Positions 20,372-30,570 are shown, numbered from the stretch's first letter. The stretch: 64,000 nucleotides of DNA from Anopheles merus (GCF_017562075.2 NC_054085.1:2976001-3040000); one strand, 5' to 3'. Notes: generated by a model not told the origin, from the letters alone. Made by a program: numbers and translations.

Positions 20372-22284
20372 GCTGTCCGTTACAAAGATCTGAAACGACT
20401 TCGAAAATTTGTGTAAGTACTTGGTATGAAGCGTGATACGTTTGTTGCGGCGACGGTCGAATGATATGTTGCTATGGGCGAGCAACTGTTCCAATCGGTC
20501 AAAGTGCCAGACGGTGTCTTGTAGGAACGTTGAAACAAGTGTCGATACGTTTCGGTTTGGTATCGTTCGGGTCAGCAGGTAAGCAGATTGGTGCTCGTCG
20601 GTAGCGGTTACCCTGGCTGAGCGGAAAAGTACCCGATGATGTCTGGGCAAGTGGATGAGCAGGAAAGCAGACGAATCCTGTTCCCCCTTACGGTCCTGCC
20701 AAACGAATCATAGTGTCATCGGTTGGGCGAAGGATCTCGCTTTAGGGTTCGAGTAGCGGTCGATGTGGGGATTCTGCTTCGAGGTCGGCATATGTAGCGT
20801 GTAGCGTTTTCGGTCGGGCCGCTGTGCGGCAGATTCGGTATCGATTCGATTAATCGCTTAGGTGTCGGCATCGGTAGCGACGAAGAAACGTGGCAAGGTG
20901 ATCATTTTCCGTTGATACTAATCGTCGAGAGTTTTCGATGGTTCGTGGTGAGGAAGTCGATTGCGTACTGCCTCGTTGCGGTCCATGGTGGCACGAGCAA
21001 AGAGACCGGCAGTTAACGCCTCCTGACCGAATAGGTAGTGGTCGGTAGGTTGTTCGAAAGCTAATAGAAAGCTTGGGTGCCTGGCGCGGACTGTAAGGTA
21101 GTCGTCTTCGGCGGTCCGGATACGAGGTCGGTTATCGGTCGGTTGTGATGTACCGCATGGTCGGCGGTCGGCGGCGGTTTTCCCGTTGACGTTGGGGTAG
21201 CACATCATTTTTTATCGCTGCAGAATGTTCGCAGTTAGTCGTAAAAGGGTGGATCTTACCTTAATAGCACGATGATGATGACGTATGATCGTTGTCGTGG
21301 TGACGGCTTGCGTAGTGGCGTCTTCGCGGGGCCTATCAGCGGCACTTACGGTTGGGTAGATCCACGCGAACACGATGATGGCGGCAGCGGCTCTCTCGTC
21401 TATGGTGTTAAGCAGTGATGATGACGCGAACACTCCTGGTTTTCTCCACGTTCATGCACGGGTAGAGGTGAGAACGATGAAGAGCGTCGGTTCGCATGAT
21501 GGCGTGCGTCGTCTTTATTCGCGAGCAGCAAATGGCATCTTCTCACTTGCGGCAGAATTGTGCAGACAAAATGGCTGGGTCGTTCTACTTGTCGGCTGGA
21601 TTCACGCGGGTTCGCCTTCGAGCGAAAAAATCGTGATGGCGGCGATGTGTCACTACTGCTACGGCTGGGTAATTTGCGTGCGCAACTCGACGTTGGTGTC
21701 TTCCTTCTTGATCGCACCCGTAGATGGAAGCACACACAAACGGAAAAATCCCAGTAGCACGAGGTGTAGGAACAGCTTGCGAGGCGTTGATCGGCGTCGA
21801 GGAGACCACCAGCGGAGATTGTCGTCGCTCCGCTTCCTGGAATTGCGTCGATTGCGTCAGCCGGTGAGAGAAGGATGGAGTTTTCTGCTGCGCCAATGAT
21901 GGTGTGTGTGCGCTTGTCGCGCTTCGAGGCGGCGCGCGTGTGTGCGGGTGGTTCTTTTGTTCGCTCAATGCAGGAACGCTCCGTGTAGCTACGGGCGCAC
22001 TAATACGGCGTTTCTGCGTTTTTTCGTCGGCCCGCACTCAACGTCCTGTGAATGATGGAAGGGCGCTCGTTGCACACTTTACAGGGAAAGGGGGGAGGAG
22101 GCCAGCTGCGTTGCCGGTACCTCTAACGCTGGTAGCACTCCCGGTCGTAGGCACACACACACGTTGTCTTCTCTGCGTCGATCTCCGCTGCCGGTGGCAC
22201 GTTTTAACACGTTCAACGCGGTACAAGTTTGCGATGCGTGGTACACACACAAACTCACGTACGAATTCGCGGCATCGGTTGCGG

Positions 22285-22370
22285 ATCACGTCGGGGTCAC
22301 CAGTTTTAGGGGATCCCGACGGCATGCCGCGGCGGGTTGCAAATCACGTCGGAGTCACCAGTTTTAGGGG
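22285..22370 (-). repeat. duplicated primer-binding site plus LTR edge
   Basis: ATCACGTCGGGGTCACCA followed by GTTTTAGGGG occurs at 22285-22312, and ATCACGTCGGAGTCACCA followed by the same GTTTTAGGGG at 22343-22370, 58 bp apart. The outer copy adjoins the intact LTR; the inner copy is the perfect tRNA-Trp match. This is a tandem duplication of the LTR-primer-site junction. Confidence 0.8.
22341..22360 (-). other. primer-binding site for tRNA-Trp
   Basis: The plus strand reads AAATCACGTCGGAGTCACCA, matching the 3' end of insect tRNA-Trp including CCA with one mismatch. The minus strand is therefore complementary to the primer and lies just inside the 5' LTR. Confidence 0.85.
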
Positions 22371-22761
22371 CGCCACAAATGTGGTCCCTAATTTTTTAAG
22401 AAGATACGCAACACGCTTTGCGAACTACGTTTTGGTAGAATTCGATTTATTCCTTTTTCTTTTAAGCCGCGGAACGGTGAGTTCGGGAGAGACGCGAAAA
22501 TTAGTGTTGTTCGTTTGAGAGTTGCCGGAGAAGAGAAATGTATCGGTTAAGCCGGACGGATACGCGCGTGTCGGTGTTAAAACGTTTAGGACGAGAGAGA
22601 GCGTGTATGGAGCAAGCCACCGTTTTTATAGCTGCGGTGCAGCATGCTACCACTGTTTGTCGTGCTCTAGCTTTGTGTGCAGTCCCTGCCTAACCAGCCC
22701 GTCAAACATTTTCTGTCGGTAGTTCTAGGTGTGCGCACCAGATGGCGCTCTGGTCGCTACT
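22364..22761 (-). repeat. 5' LTR
   Basis: This is the partner of 19540-19937. Differences include AAAGTG/ACGG near 22472, and single changes at the CGTTTG, GGACGAG, GTCGTGC and CTGTCGG positions. Its outer end abuts AGTGT. Confidence 0.9.
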
Positions 22762-24040
22762 AGTGTATAAGTGCTAGGCTAGCTAGCCTCCTCACACCAA
22801 CGCTGTTGCGTTATTTGTTGTTGCGGATAAGTAACGGATTTATTGGTGAGTAGTATAGATATATATTTTTTTCCTGATTTTATTTACCGTGTGTTGTTTC
22901 GATCGCAGGAATGTTCTGCTCTCGGTCATCTTCCTTCATGCCGGATCCGTTTAGACCATTTGACCGCGGTTGCCATTAACGTGTACGATTCTAATTTAAT
23001 TTTTTTCTTTCTCCTAGCAAATAATGGATTCTAAAATGCGCATCAGCTGAACCATGCTGCCGTACGATGAGGCAGATTGCCCGGCACCGGCCACAGCCAC
23101 CACCACTACCACCACCACCATCACAAGGACCACCGCCGCCTCTTTCTCCGCCAGTACCATCTCCAGCCCAGGCACCTCCACGGTTCCAAACCAATCTGTC
23201 CGTCCACCAACCAAGCGTATGACGGTCCTCACATCGGAGGACTTGAAGGCGATGAAGAAGCGGAGAGAGTTGAGGGAACCATTTCTGCCAGCTCAAAGTA
23301 GCGATTCCCATGCCGTTCCCTTCCACACCATCTCCTACTAGAAGGAAGAGGCATTAAAAAGCTCTTTGTACCGGTCACGAGAAGACAATTCCCCGAAAGT
23401 TATGGGATTTCAATTCGCGACCACCGCCAACCGCATCACCACCGTCTGAGCACGCCCCGTAGCAACCGAGCCAGTAGCATCGACGTCTCGATATAGCCTG
23501 CCTACGATCAGGTTCAAGGCACCGTTGTAGCAGCCCGCTCCCACCGCAACTCGGACCACCACCACTTCAACCGTCGCTCGGACCATCACCGTTTCCACCG
23601 CCGCTCGGACCATACCGTTTCCACCGCCGCTCGGACCACCACCGTTTCCACCGCAACTCCCAGCACCGATTCTACCGCAATACGGACCGTCGTTCCATTT
23701 GTCTATGTTGATTCAACCACCGTCCCCGATGTGCACCAGTTGCTAACCGAGCTCGCCAACCAGGCTGCCGCGCTCGCCAACCAGACAACCGAGCTCCCCA
23801 GCCAGACAGCCGATATAAATCGCCGCTTGGACTTTTTAACGGCGCAAAACGAATCTGTGCACAAAGAGGTCGTCGTTGTCCGGAAAACTACGGTTGTTAC
23901 GGAGGCCATGGTAAACCGGCTGCAACAGACAATATGTGGCGATGAGCATGGAAGTTTGCCTCCCGTCCCGAAGGACTTCACACTGCAGCCTGTACACCGT
24001 TGCGTTGCCGTTGGTCTGCGAGGAACGAAAAAATAGTGTT
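22762..24040 (+). pseudogene. relic of a DUF4806-like gene, copy 2 (N-terminal part)
   Basis: After a possible intron (GTGAGTAGT near 22844 to CGATCGCAG near 22909), the plus strand holds ATTTGACCGCGGTTGCC at 22956-22972, also found with changes at 51935-51951 in copy 3. Then come Thr-rich coding remains (23054-23341), a His/Pro/Arg-rich tandem repeat, and an open frame (23731-24036) with a coiled-coil part (LANQAAALANQTTEL) and SLPPVPKDFTLQP. The last motif matches MLPPTLPENFELTP in copy 3. The DUF4806 core itself is missing. I infer a broken family member rather than a working gene. Confidence 0.55.
23545..23665 (+). repeat. 27-bp-class tandem repeat (CGCTCGGACCAYCACCGTTTCCACCG)
   Basis: Four to five units based on GCTCGGACCATCACCGTTTCC follow one another, some shortened by three bases. 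They lie in the low-complexity part of the relic and would encode a short Arg/Thr/Pro-rich repeat. Confidence 0.8.
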
Positions 24041-24610
24041 GTCCCATTTCCATAACGTATGTGAGCTGTTCCGTAGAGCAGCATCATCGGCGAATTCGTC
24101 GATTACATTAAAATACTTAAGCGATTATTTCAAACATGTTTTGCGATACGTAAAATAAGCTGGTTAGTTTATGTACGTTTAAGTTTAAGTTTAAGATAGT
24201 TTAGTGACACAATTTAATAAGGTTATTAAGTTAATTTCATAGTTAAGTTAAGTAAGCAAAAGTTAAAGACGTATACAAATATTAAAATATTGAAAGAATG
24301 TAAAAATATTATGACTATGACTACAAAAATAACATTTAAATTATTTCACAAAACAACCAACCAAAAATTACTCATTATTCACCCGATTGATCTGAAACAC
24401 AAAACACAAAGTTGGGCTATGGAGGAAATACGGGAAGATGCGTATTTTTTACATTCACAATTCTCCATTCTTCTGTGTACAAAACACAAAGCTGGGTAAA
24501 GGCATATTTTTTCTTTTATGCTTCATCAACATAAGTGTGTGTCAACGGTACAAATGAGTATACCCCGTCCTGCGCTGTCTGCACTACAGCTAACTTGCAC
24601 ATTAATGTAC
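24041..24610. other. AT-rich unassigned interval
   Basis: AAGTTTAAGTTTAAG (about 24179-24195) is a short hexamer-like run. ACAAAACACAAAG occurs twice about 80 bp apart (about 24398 and 24479). No gene is recognised. Confidence 0.35.
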
Positions 24611-24616
24611 TACACA

Positions 24617-26688
24617 TTAGGTACTGCTGGGGTAGTGTTTAAGGGTACCGGTGTTTAAGTCGGCCATGCTGGTCGAATAAATATTCGCCTCCGTCGAGAG
24701 GCACGGTTCTGTGATTGCAGGCACCTGCTTAAAGAAACCATACCCCTGCAATGTTATTTCTTTGCCCGGTTTTGTTACCGTTTCGTACAGGACCAACTCG
24801 CCCGAGTTGGACATACACCACTGGTCGTGGAAATTTTGCCGCAGCGCGAAGCCCTCCCGTACGGTCGCTATGGTCTCGACACCAACCGGGCGCACCGATG
24901 GCTCGTCCATCTTTCGTCTGTTTTGCTGGCGCTTGGCAATATTTATATGTTGCAGTTCCAGCAAACGATGGACCGTTTGGACCAGGCTGTGCCTCCCGGA
25001 ATGTACCAACTTTGTACAAAACGCCATAGGCTGCCACAAATCTTTGCAAATATGAGTCAGCCAGTGCCCATTTTGCGCGGTGTTAGGTGGTGGTCATAAA
25101 TGTTACAGCCATCGTCATCAACATGAAGTGTTGGTACGCTGCATAGTGAAGTCTACCCTCCAGAACCACGAAATCGGCAACCAGAAGAAACATCCTATAC
25201 TCGGAAGCATTCGAGAGTTAGACGTATCGCAGGTCGCGCAGCTTGCATTGATAATCGGAAAGGAGCTTTAACAGGCGCAAGTGCGCCGACACTTGACGTT
25301 GTTGTCGGCGTGGCAAGTAACACGGAACGCCAGGGAAGCCTTTTATCCACAAATCTATCATTTTGGCCTCCACGCCCTTGTACAGTAGGTGCATATCTTA
25401 GGCCGACACAAAATCAGCCACGATATCGCAACCTAATAGACTGGTAAGGGGGGTGCGTTTGTTGACGTATGTCGGATTTTTGTCATTGCAAAAGTCATTG
25501 TGGTTTCGTGGCTGGCGTTCCGCATCATACGTAAAATACATCCGGTGCCCGTCCAACACCCCTACGATCGTGCATTTCTGGCACCCGCTGTATGCATTAT
25601 GCCCTTTAACACCTGCAAGAAAATGAAACGAAAAATAATTACAAATAATGCATAGTACCGTATTTCACTGGGCATGTAAAGCGGACACACATTCCACTGT
25701 ATATGTAGAAGGCACTTTATCAACAACCTACCTTTTATGAATGCACGTGCTGGAGCATCTGCCATGATAGCACGCGGGGCTACCCAGTAAAAGCGGGATC
25801 CAATTACCAGGCCGTTCATAAAAAGCTGGTTCATTTCGTTCAAAAACTAATCCAAAAACTCCTCGAGGATTTAAGGTTTCGATTCGCCACAAAAAATAGC
25901 AACCGTCATCACCGGAGTATTTGGCACGTTGTGAACCTGCATCAGTATGGGCCAGAAATGGGCCCGGCTGCTTTTGTACAGCGGCAGGCCGTCCACAAAA
26001 AAATCAACTCAAACCCCTCCTGGGTTGGCTGAACATCACTGGAACGATTAAAAAAATAGGATTAGCACTTTACCAAATGCACGGTTAGTTAAATAGTCTT
26101 ACCGAAAGTATGACAGAAGGCATTTTCCCACACCCTGGTACCACAGCTCCCCCCCTGCGATAGGTGTAATGGCTGTCTTCCGGTGCTCTGGACGCGGGCG
26201 TGTTCATTAACGTTCGAGCATCCTTAGGCAATATGGCGTTAGGAAAATGCTGCCACAAATGGCCCAGCAACAGGTTCAAACTACGATAAATTTGCCCAGG
26301 TTACAGGGTCCACAGCCGCAAACTTTCCTCGCACGAAGGGTCCGGTTTCCAGGAAAGGGTACGGTTGGTTCGGCGTTTCCACCTCGAACTGGATGTCTTC
26401 GACGTCACTTTCTGCAACATTGCTTGTGTCGACCATGCTGTCCTCGCTGTCGCAAAGCGAAGTAGCATAGTCTGTTAAATAGTTCGGCACGGGCTCAATG
26501 TACGATGGCTCAGCATCATCGGCTTGGTTTTCTGTAATATAGAAACGTAGAACATTTTACTACACTGCTCGTTACATTCACCTCACTCATAGCCGTTCAC
26601 CAAGTACGCACCCACAGACGGCAGCTCCGGATGCCAGGCAAGACGGAATACTCTCTCCTCGTTTTATCTGGATTACGTTCCATTTTCA
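24617..26688 (-). pseudogene. EnSpm-like transposase relic, copy 3
   Basis: On the minus strand a short first exon starts at 26684 (MERNPDKTRREYSVLPG...) and ends at a GTGCGT donor near 26615. Acidic sequence follows (26490-26281), then ILPKDARTLMNT (26234-26199), DGLPLYKSS and FWPILMQ near 25980-25930, DAPARAFIKG near 25765-25736 followed by a GTAGGTTG donor exactly as in the intact copy, GCQKC-type remains near 25575 and SLVQTVHRLLELQ near 24985. The order and splice positions equal those of the copy at 4071-6380. Stops and frameshifts break it many times. Its upstream end is recognisable at 27041. Confidence 0.8.
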
Positions 26689-26689
26689 C

Positions 26690-27041
26690 GCTTTTAATTC
26701 AAAAACTTTGCGAATGACAGATGTGCACTGGTTGAAGTTCTGTCAGCGTTTGTTTTCATTTCTTGACGTTTCCTTTCTCCACACATTGACAACACGCGAG
26801 ACCGATAAAGCGCTATGGAGGGAATGAGCACAGACGACGACTGACAGCCATTGGCAGTCTGACGCACCAACAAATCGATACCTGTACCTGTCACAGCGTG
26901 CTCAGGCGAGGGGTAGAAAGCGGAGCCAGGGACGGGTAGCTCGACGAGCTGCGTGACAAATTTGCCGTTGGAATGAAAAAGAAGGCATGAGAAAATTCTC
27001 CGTACGCCATAATTTCTTTCGTCGCTTTGCGCAGCGGGTTG
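26690..27041 (-). mobile_element. terminal region of EnSpm-like relic 3, CCCGCTGCGCAAAG end
   Basis: Read on the minus strand from 27041, CCCGCTGCGCAAAGCGACG begins a segment that matches 8586-8840 with substitutions: GAGAATTTT, CCAACGGCAAATTTGTCA, CAGCTCGTCGAGCTACCC, GTCCCTGGCTCC and CCCCTCGCCTGAGC follow in the same order. The first exon of the transposase follows this end directly. This is the evidence that the CCCGCTG element at 8586-10671 belongs to this transposon lineage. Confidence 0.8.
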
Positions 27042-27076
27042 TCTGACAGTGCTATAGAATTGTTCGGTTGTGTTGT
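27042..27076. other. short spacer between element ends
   Basis: Contains GCTATAGAATTGTTCGGTTGTG, resembling a piece of the DD34E inverted repeat. Too short to assign. Confidence 0.3.
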
Positions 27077-27143
27077 CCCGCCAAACATTGCGAGGGTTGG
27101 GTGTGGCATCATCTCCTCGAAATCTTAAGGTATTTTAAATAAT

Positions 27144-27682
27144 GGGGCCCTTCACGATTCTAGTCAGTTTTTTGTATGGAGTTTGACAGTTGGAGGCTGA
27201 AATCATGTAAGCACTCCATACAAAACCACACAAAAAACTAGCCTGCAATTTTCAGTCTAAATTATTCTAGCCTCAAAGCTAGAATTAGATTCGAGTACCT
27301 GCTCGAAAACACGGTGTTATTTACATTTACCCCAAGGTGCATTAAAGAGATCACGTGGTGGAATCTAGATTCAAAGTGTATGTAGTACAGGTGGTCTCAT
27401 AGCATGTTTTTTAAAACCAAATTTGAATATCACTTTTTGATTAGATGGGTGAAAACTTTTGTTCAAACAAGCTTTCTTGAGGCTTAACGAATACTCAAAA
27501 CACTCTGAAAATCTTCATTCAGAAGCAGAAGCGATAAAAATCAGCCTTCTAAATTCATACACCTTGGGATAAGCCCACCTGTATATTATACTCACTTAGA
27601 TAGCTGCTTGAAAACTGCTATACAATGCAAACAGCTGACAGGCTGAAATTTCAGCCTACGAACTTACAACGGAAAGGGCCCC
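27144..27682. mobile_element. 539-bp MITE with GGGGCCCTT ends, copy A
   Basis: It begins GGGGCCCTTCACGATTC and ends GGAAAGGGCCCC. An inverse copy lies at 61828-62363, matching over the whole length (CAGTTTTTTGTATGGAGTTTGACAG, GATCACGTGGTGGAATC, CCTTGGGATAAGCCCACC). Flanks AAT/AAT suggest at most a short target duplication. A further fragment is at about 58375-58405. Confidence 0.8.
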
Positions 27683-27860
27683 AATATTTATTTTTTATCC
27701 ATAAATTATTCTTTTTGCGGTGTTATTTGTCGAAAAGATCACTATTTCAATTTTTGTGGATTTTTTCAAAATAAAATGTCAAAATTCAGGTGTATAGAAT
27801 GCTAAAATTTGCACTGTTATATCTGCTCTCGAGGTGCTATAATTATAACTGCTAAAACTA

Positions 27861-28129
27861 CCCGCCATCCAATTGACAGCGATTTGCGAGGGCGCGCGAG
27901 GGCTCGCACGCCATACAAGTTCACTGCCCCAGAACCCTCGCATTAAAGAGCTTGCGAGCCTTGGTAGTTTTTCACCCCTAGTTTTAGCATCCGCCATGCA
28001 ATTTATAGCGATTAGCGAGGGCGCGCGAGGGCTCGCACGCCGTACAAGGTCACAGGCCCACATCCCTCGCATTAAAGAGCTAGCGAGCCTTGGTAGTTTT
28101 TTTCACTCCTAGTTTTAGCAGTTATAATT
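27861..28129 (+). repeat. 129-bp tandem duplication rich in GCGAGGG
   Basis: Unit 1 starts GCCATCCAATTGACAG at 27864 and unit 2 GCCATGCAATTTATAG at 27993. Both contain GCGAGGGCGCGCGAGGGCTC, CGCATTAAAGAGCT and CTTGGTAGTTTTT. A third copy lies inverted at about 28575-28693. Each unit has its own GAGGGCTCGC/GCGAGCC inversions. Confidence 0.85.
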
Positions 28130-28339
28130 ATAGCACACCGACAGCAGGTATAACAAATTGTAGCATACTAAACACCTCAATTTTGAGATTTTATTTGGCA
28201 AAAATCCAAAAAACTTGGAAAGGGATCTTTTCGACAAATAACACAGAACATAAATTATTTGTGTATAGAAATATTTTTTAAAATATCTTAAGATTTCGAG
28301 CAGATGATACCACTTGCAACCCTCGCAATGTTTGACGGG

Positions 28340-28693
28340 CAGTTATAATTATAGCTCCCCGAGAGAAGGTATAACATTGAAAATTATAGCTCACTAAACA
28401 CCTACATTTTGAGATTTTATTTTGCAAAAATCCACAAAAATTGAAGAAGTAATCTTTTCAGCAAATAACATCTCAACAACAAAAACTTATGTATGAAAAA
28501 TAAAGATTGTTCAATGACCTTATGATTTCGAGCAGATGATACTACTCCCAACCCTCGCAATGTTTGACGGGTAGGGGCGAAAAAAACTGCTTGGGCTCGC
28601 AAGCTCTTTGATGCGAGGGCTCTGGGATTGTGAACTTGTATGGCGTGCGAGCCCTCGCACGCCCTCGCAAATCGCTGTCAATTGCATGGCGGG
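28340..28693. repeat. second, outer arm of the nested palindrome
   Basis: 28340-28571 repeats the arm at 28120-28339 in the same orientation (AGTTATAATTATAGC, ACACCTACATTTTGAGATTTTATTT, CGAGCAGATGATAC, CCCTCGCAATGTTTGACGGG). 28575-28693 is the inverted copy of the 129-bp unit and ends GCATGGCGGG. This points to one copy of the family inserted into or recombined with another. Confidence 0.65.
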
Positions 28694-28805
28694 GTACCAG
28701 CATAGCTAAATCGTTACCCTAGCAGATAAAAATTATGTACATAAGTTTTGCGTTCTTGGATAGTATTTTATGTGTTTCGGCCTTCAGGGACTTTGTGGAT
28801 ACGTT
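28694..28805. other. short unassigned spacer
   Basis: Nothing recognised between two MITE clusters. Confidence 0.3.
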
Positions 28806-28836
28806 TAGGGGTAACCGGGGCAAAATGGGCATGTTA

Positions 28837-29371
28837 CAGGGTGTCTCAAGCCAGCTCAACATCGTAACACTTTTTTCGAACACGTTAAACGATTGTCAAC
28901 ATCGTACATAAAATTCGAATCCGTTAACTCTTTTCAAATTGGTAATACTACGTTTTGAACGCGTAAAATCCCAACTCGAATCTGGAAAATGTATAATGGG
29001 TGACAAGACAGCCAACATGCATTTTCCAGATTCGAGTTGGGATTTTACGCGTTCAAAACCTAGTGTTACCAAATCGAAAAGAGTTTACGGATTTGTAAAT
29101 GTAGCTAAATCTCACTTCTCACTTTCCACAAAGAAAACGCGTTTGGCTTTTTTGGTTTTCAAGTGGCAATTGAACCGGTTTATTTTTACGATTTGACATA
29201 ACAACCGTCACCGGGTTGCATCACTTCGCTTCACTCTTAGCTGTCAGAGGTTGACGTTAGGGCACCTACTTTATAAATTTCTACAGATTCGAATTTTATG
29301 CACGATGTTGATAATCGTTTGACGTTTTCGAAAAATAGTGTTACGATGTTGAGCTGGCTTGAGAAACCCTG
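28837..29371. mobile_element. 535-bp palindromic MITE with CAGGGTGTCTCAAGCC end, TA-flanked, nested
   Basis: It starts CAGGGTGTCTCAAGCCAGC after TA (28835-28836) and ends GCTGGCTTGAGAAACCCTG before TA (29372-29373). The inverted repeat continues through CTCAACATCGTAACACT. The CAGGG end and TA target are like those of the DD34E transposon at 8550, so a transposase of that type may move it (inference). Confidence 0.88.
28953..29058. repeat. perfect 39-bp hairpin
   Basis: The left arm (28953-28991, TTTTGAACGCGTAAAATCC...) is the exact reverse complement of 29020-29058, with a 28-bp loop. The match extends imperfectly on both sides (CAAATTGGTAATACTA against TAGTGTTACCAAATCG). It is the centre of the nested MITE. 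Confidence 0.95.
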
Positions 29372-30265
29372 TAGGCAGTTTACTGAATATTCCTTTGAAT
29401 ATGCCACAAAACTCAATTTTTCTTCCATTATTGTATGCCTCCACCCTTTATCTATGGATTAAAAGTGTCAAATAGAATGAAAACAACTTAAAATCATGAA
29501 AACAGTGTAAAATAAAAGTTGATGTTTTACGAGACGCTATTTTGCCATTCGGGGTAAAATGGGCATAGCCATGGGGCAAAATGGGCATATGTAAACAAAC
29601 TGTGAAACGTCAATACACTGGGGCAATATGGACCACAATAACTCCGCTTGGGTAATGGTCTATGCTTTTGCGCACGTTTCGTGAAATGTATTTTCGTTCT
29701 ATCTTTTGTTTTTCTGGAAAGCCCTTTAAATTCTTCCAAAAATATGTTATCAAAATTAAAACAGTTTACACGTTTAAATCTACAAAATCGAATCTTTTGA
29801 AGCTGTGCCTGTTATCATTATTGAGGCGACAAATACAACACCATAGCCTCACCAAGCGCCGTATGTCAAAAGCATCTGCCCATTTTGCCCCAAGCGTAAC
29901 TGCCCATTTTGCCCCACGTGAAGCATTTTTTGTATTTTTTGTTATATTAGTAAAAATACGCATTCAATCGCCTTGCTTTCTTCAGACAAATTGTATAGAA
30001 ATATCGTATCTTTAAAAAAATATCATGTAAAACTTCAACGCATCCCTGTGACATTGGTTTAAGCTTATTTTCGAAGTGGCAAAAATTACATCTATATGAT
30101 ACTAAATCTTATTTTGTATTTTTCTTGGTTGTTTGTTATTTAAGGGTTATGAAACTTACATGGTGTTCATAGAACACTAATGAATATATTTTGAGCATTG
30201 GAAAGTATCTTTGTAGTGAAATAATGCTTAAATAGAGAGTGCCCATTATATCCCGCTTTCCCCTA

Positions 30266-30516
30266 AATATGTAATTGAATGTAACTATTTCCCGAGTCAA
30301 GTTCGATGAGCTGACTCGAATAGAATATTCCTCCTAAATCTCTTCCACCAACTTTCTCAAGGAGAGACTGCAGCCCTCATCAATCTAAGAGCGTAACGAT
30401 ATTACTGCTACCTCAGGTAGTTTTATAACGGTACAACCACCACGTTTTGCCGATGCCTTTGGCCAGTTTTGCGAAATTTTCGAAGAATATTATATATACT
30501 GGATTGGTTTATCCCC
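30266..30516. other. unassigned spacer
   Basis: Nothing recognised. Confidence 0.3.
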
Positions 30517-30570
30517 ACCCGCTGTGCAAAGCGATGGAAGAAATCATGGTGTTCGGAGAATTTTGAGTAA
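30517..30570 (+). repeat. remnant of a CCCGCTG element end
   Basis: CCCGCTGTGCAAAGCGATGGAAG, then ATCATGGTGTTCGGAGAATTTTGAG, matches the first 50 bp of the element at 8586 and of the relic end at 27041. Similarity stops after about 50 bp. Confidence 0.65.

Larger units (their letters stand above)
19535..22766 (-). mobile_element. Ty3/gypsy LTR retrotransposon, tRNA-Trp primed (CsRn1-like), internally deleted
   Basis: Two direct repeats of about 398 bp (19540-19937 and 22364-22761) frame 2.4 kb. The element reads on the minus strand. Next to the 5' LTR lies a 20-base match to the 3' end of tRNA-Trp, and next to the 3' LTR a purine tract. A candidate 5-bp target duplication AGTGT lies at 19535-19539 and 22762-22766. 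TLISVNRLKP, the usual tail of a Ty3/gypsy integrase, is read at 20371-20342. The remaining internal sequence has no gag, protease, RT or RNase H that I can recognise and is far shorter than a full coding region, so the copy is non-autonomous. tRNA-Trp priming is a trait of the CsRn1/Kabuki clade (established); the clade assignment here rests on that site alone. Confidence 0.85.
27077..28339. mobile_element. palindromic MITE with CCCGYCAAACATTGCGAGGG ends
   Basis: The left end CCCGCCAAACATTGCGAGGGT starts at 27077 and its reverse complement ends at 28339 (and again at 28571). Inside the ends, CGAAATCTTAAG, TGTTATTTGTCGAAAAGATC and ATTTTGTG segments are mirrored around the centre, so the whole element can fold back. 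It is interrupted by the GGGGCCCTT element at 27144-27682 and contains the tandem repeat at 27861-28129. No coding sequence is present. Confidence 0.65.
28808..30263. mobile_element. MITE with GGGGTAACCGGGG end and reiterated GGGGCAAAATGGGCA motif, TA-flanked
   Basis: The left end GGGGTAACCGGGGCAAAATG follows TA at 28806-28807. The right end, CATTATATCCCGCTTTCCCC, precedes TA at 30264-30265. The terminal repeats match at GGGG-AA-CGGG---A-AATGGGCA. The motif GGGGCAAAATGGGCA or a near form recurs at about 28816, 29550, 29573 and 29619 on the plus strand and at 29877 and 29901 on the minus strand. A second MITE (28837-29371) is inserted just inside the left end. Confidence 0.75.

Noticed and set aside
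20918..22037. Minus-strand open frames as gag or protease of the LTR element
   Set aside because: They are Arg/Pro/Ser-rich with none of the zinc-knuckle, DSG or DTG motifs expected, so no gene was assigned.
23545..23665. Regular repeats resembling a CRISPR array
   Set aside because: The repeats are contiguous without spacers and the context is eukaryotic low-complexity coding DNA.
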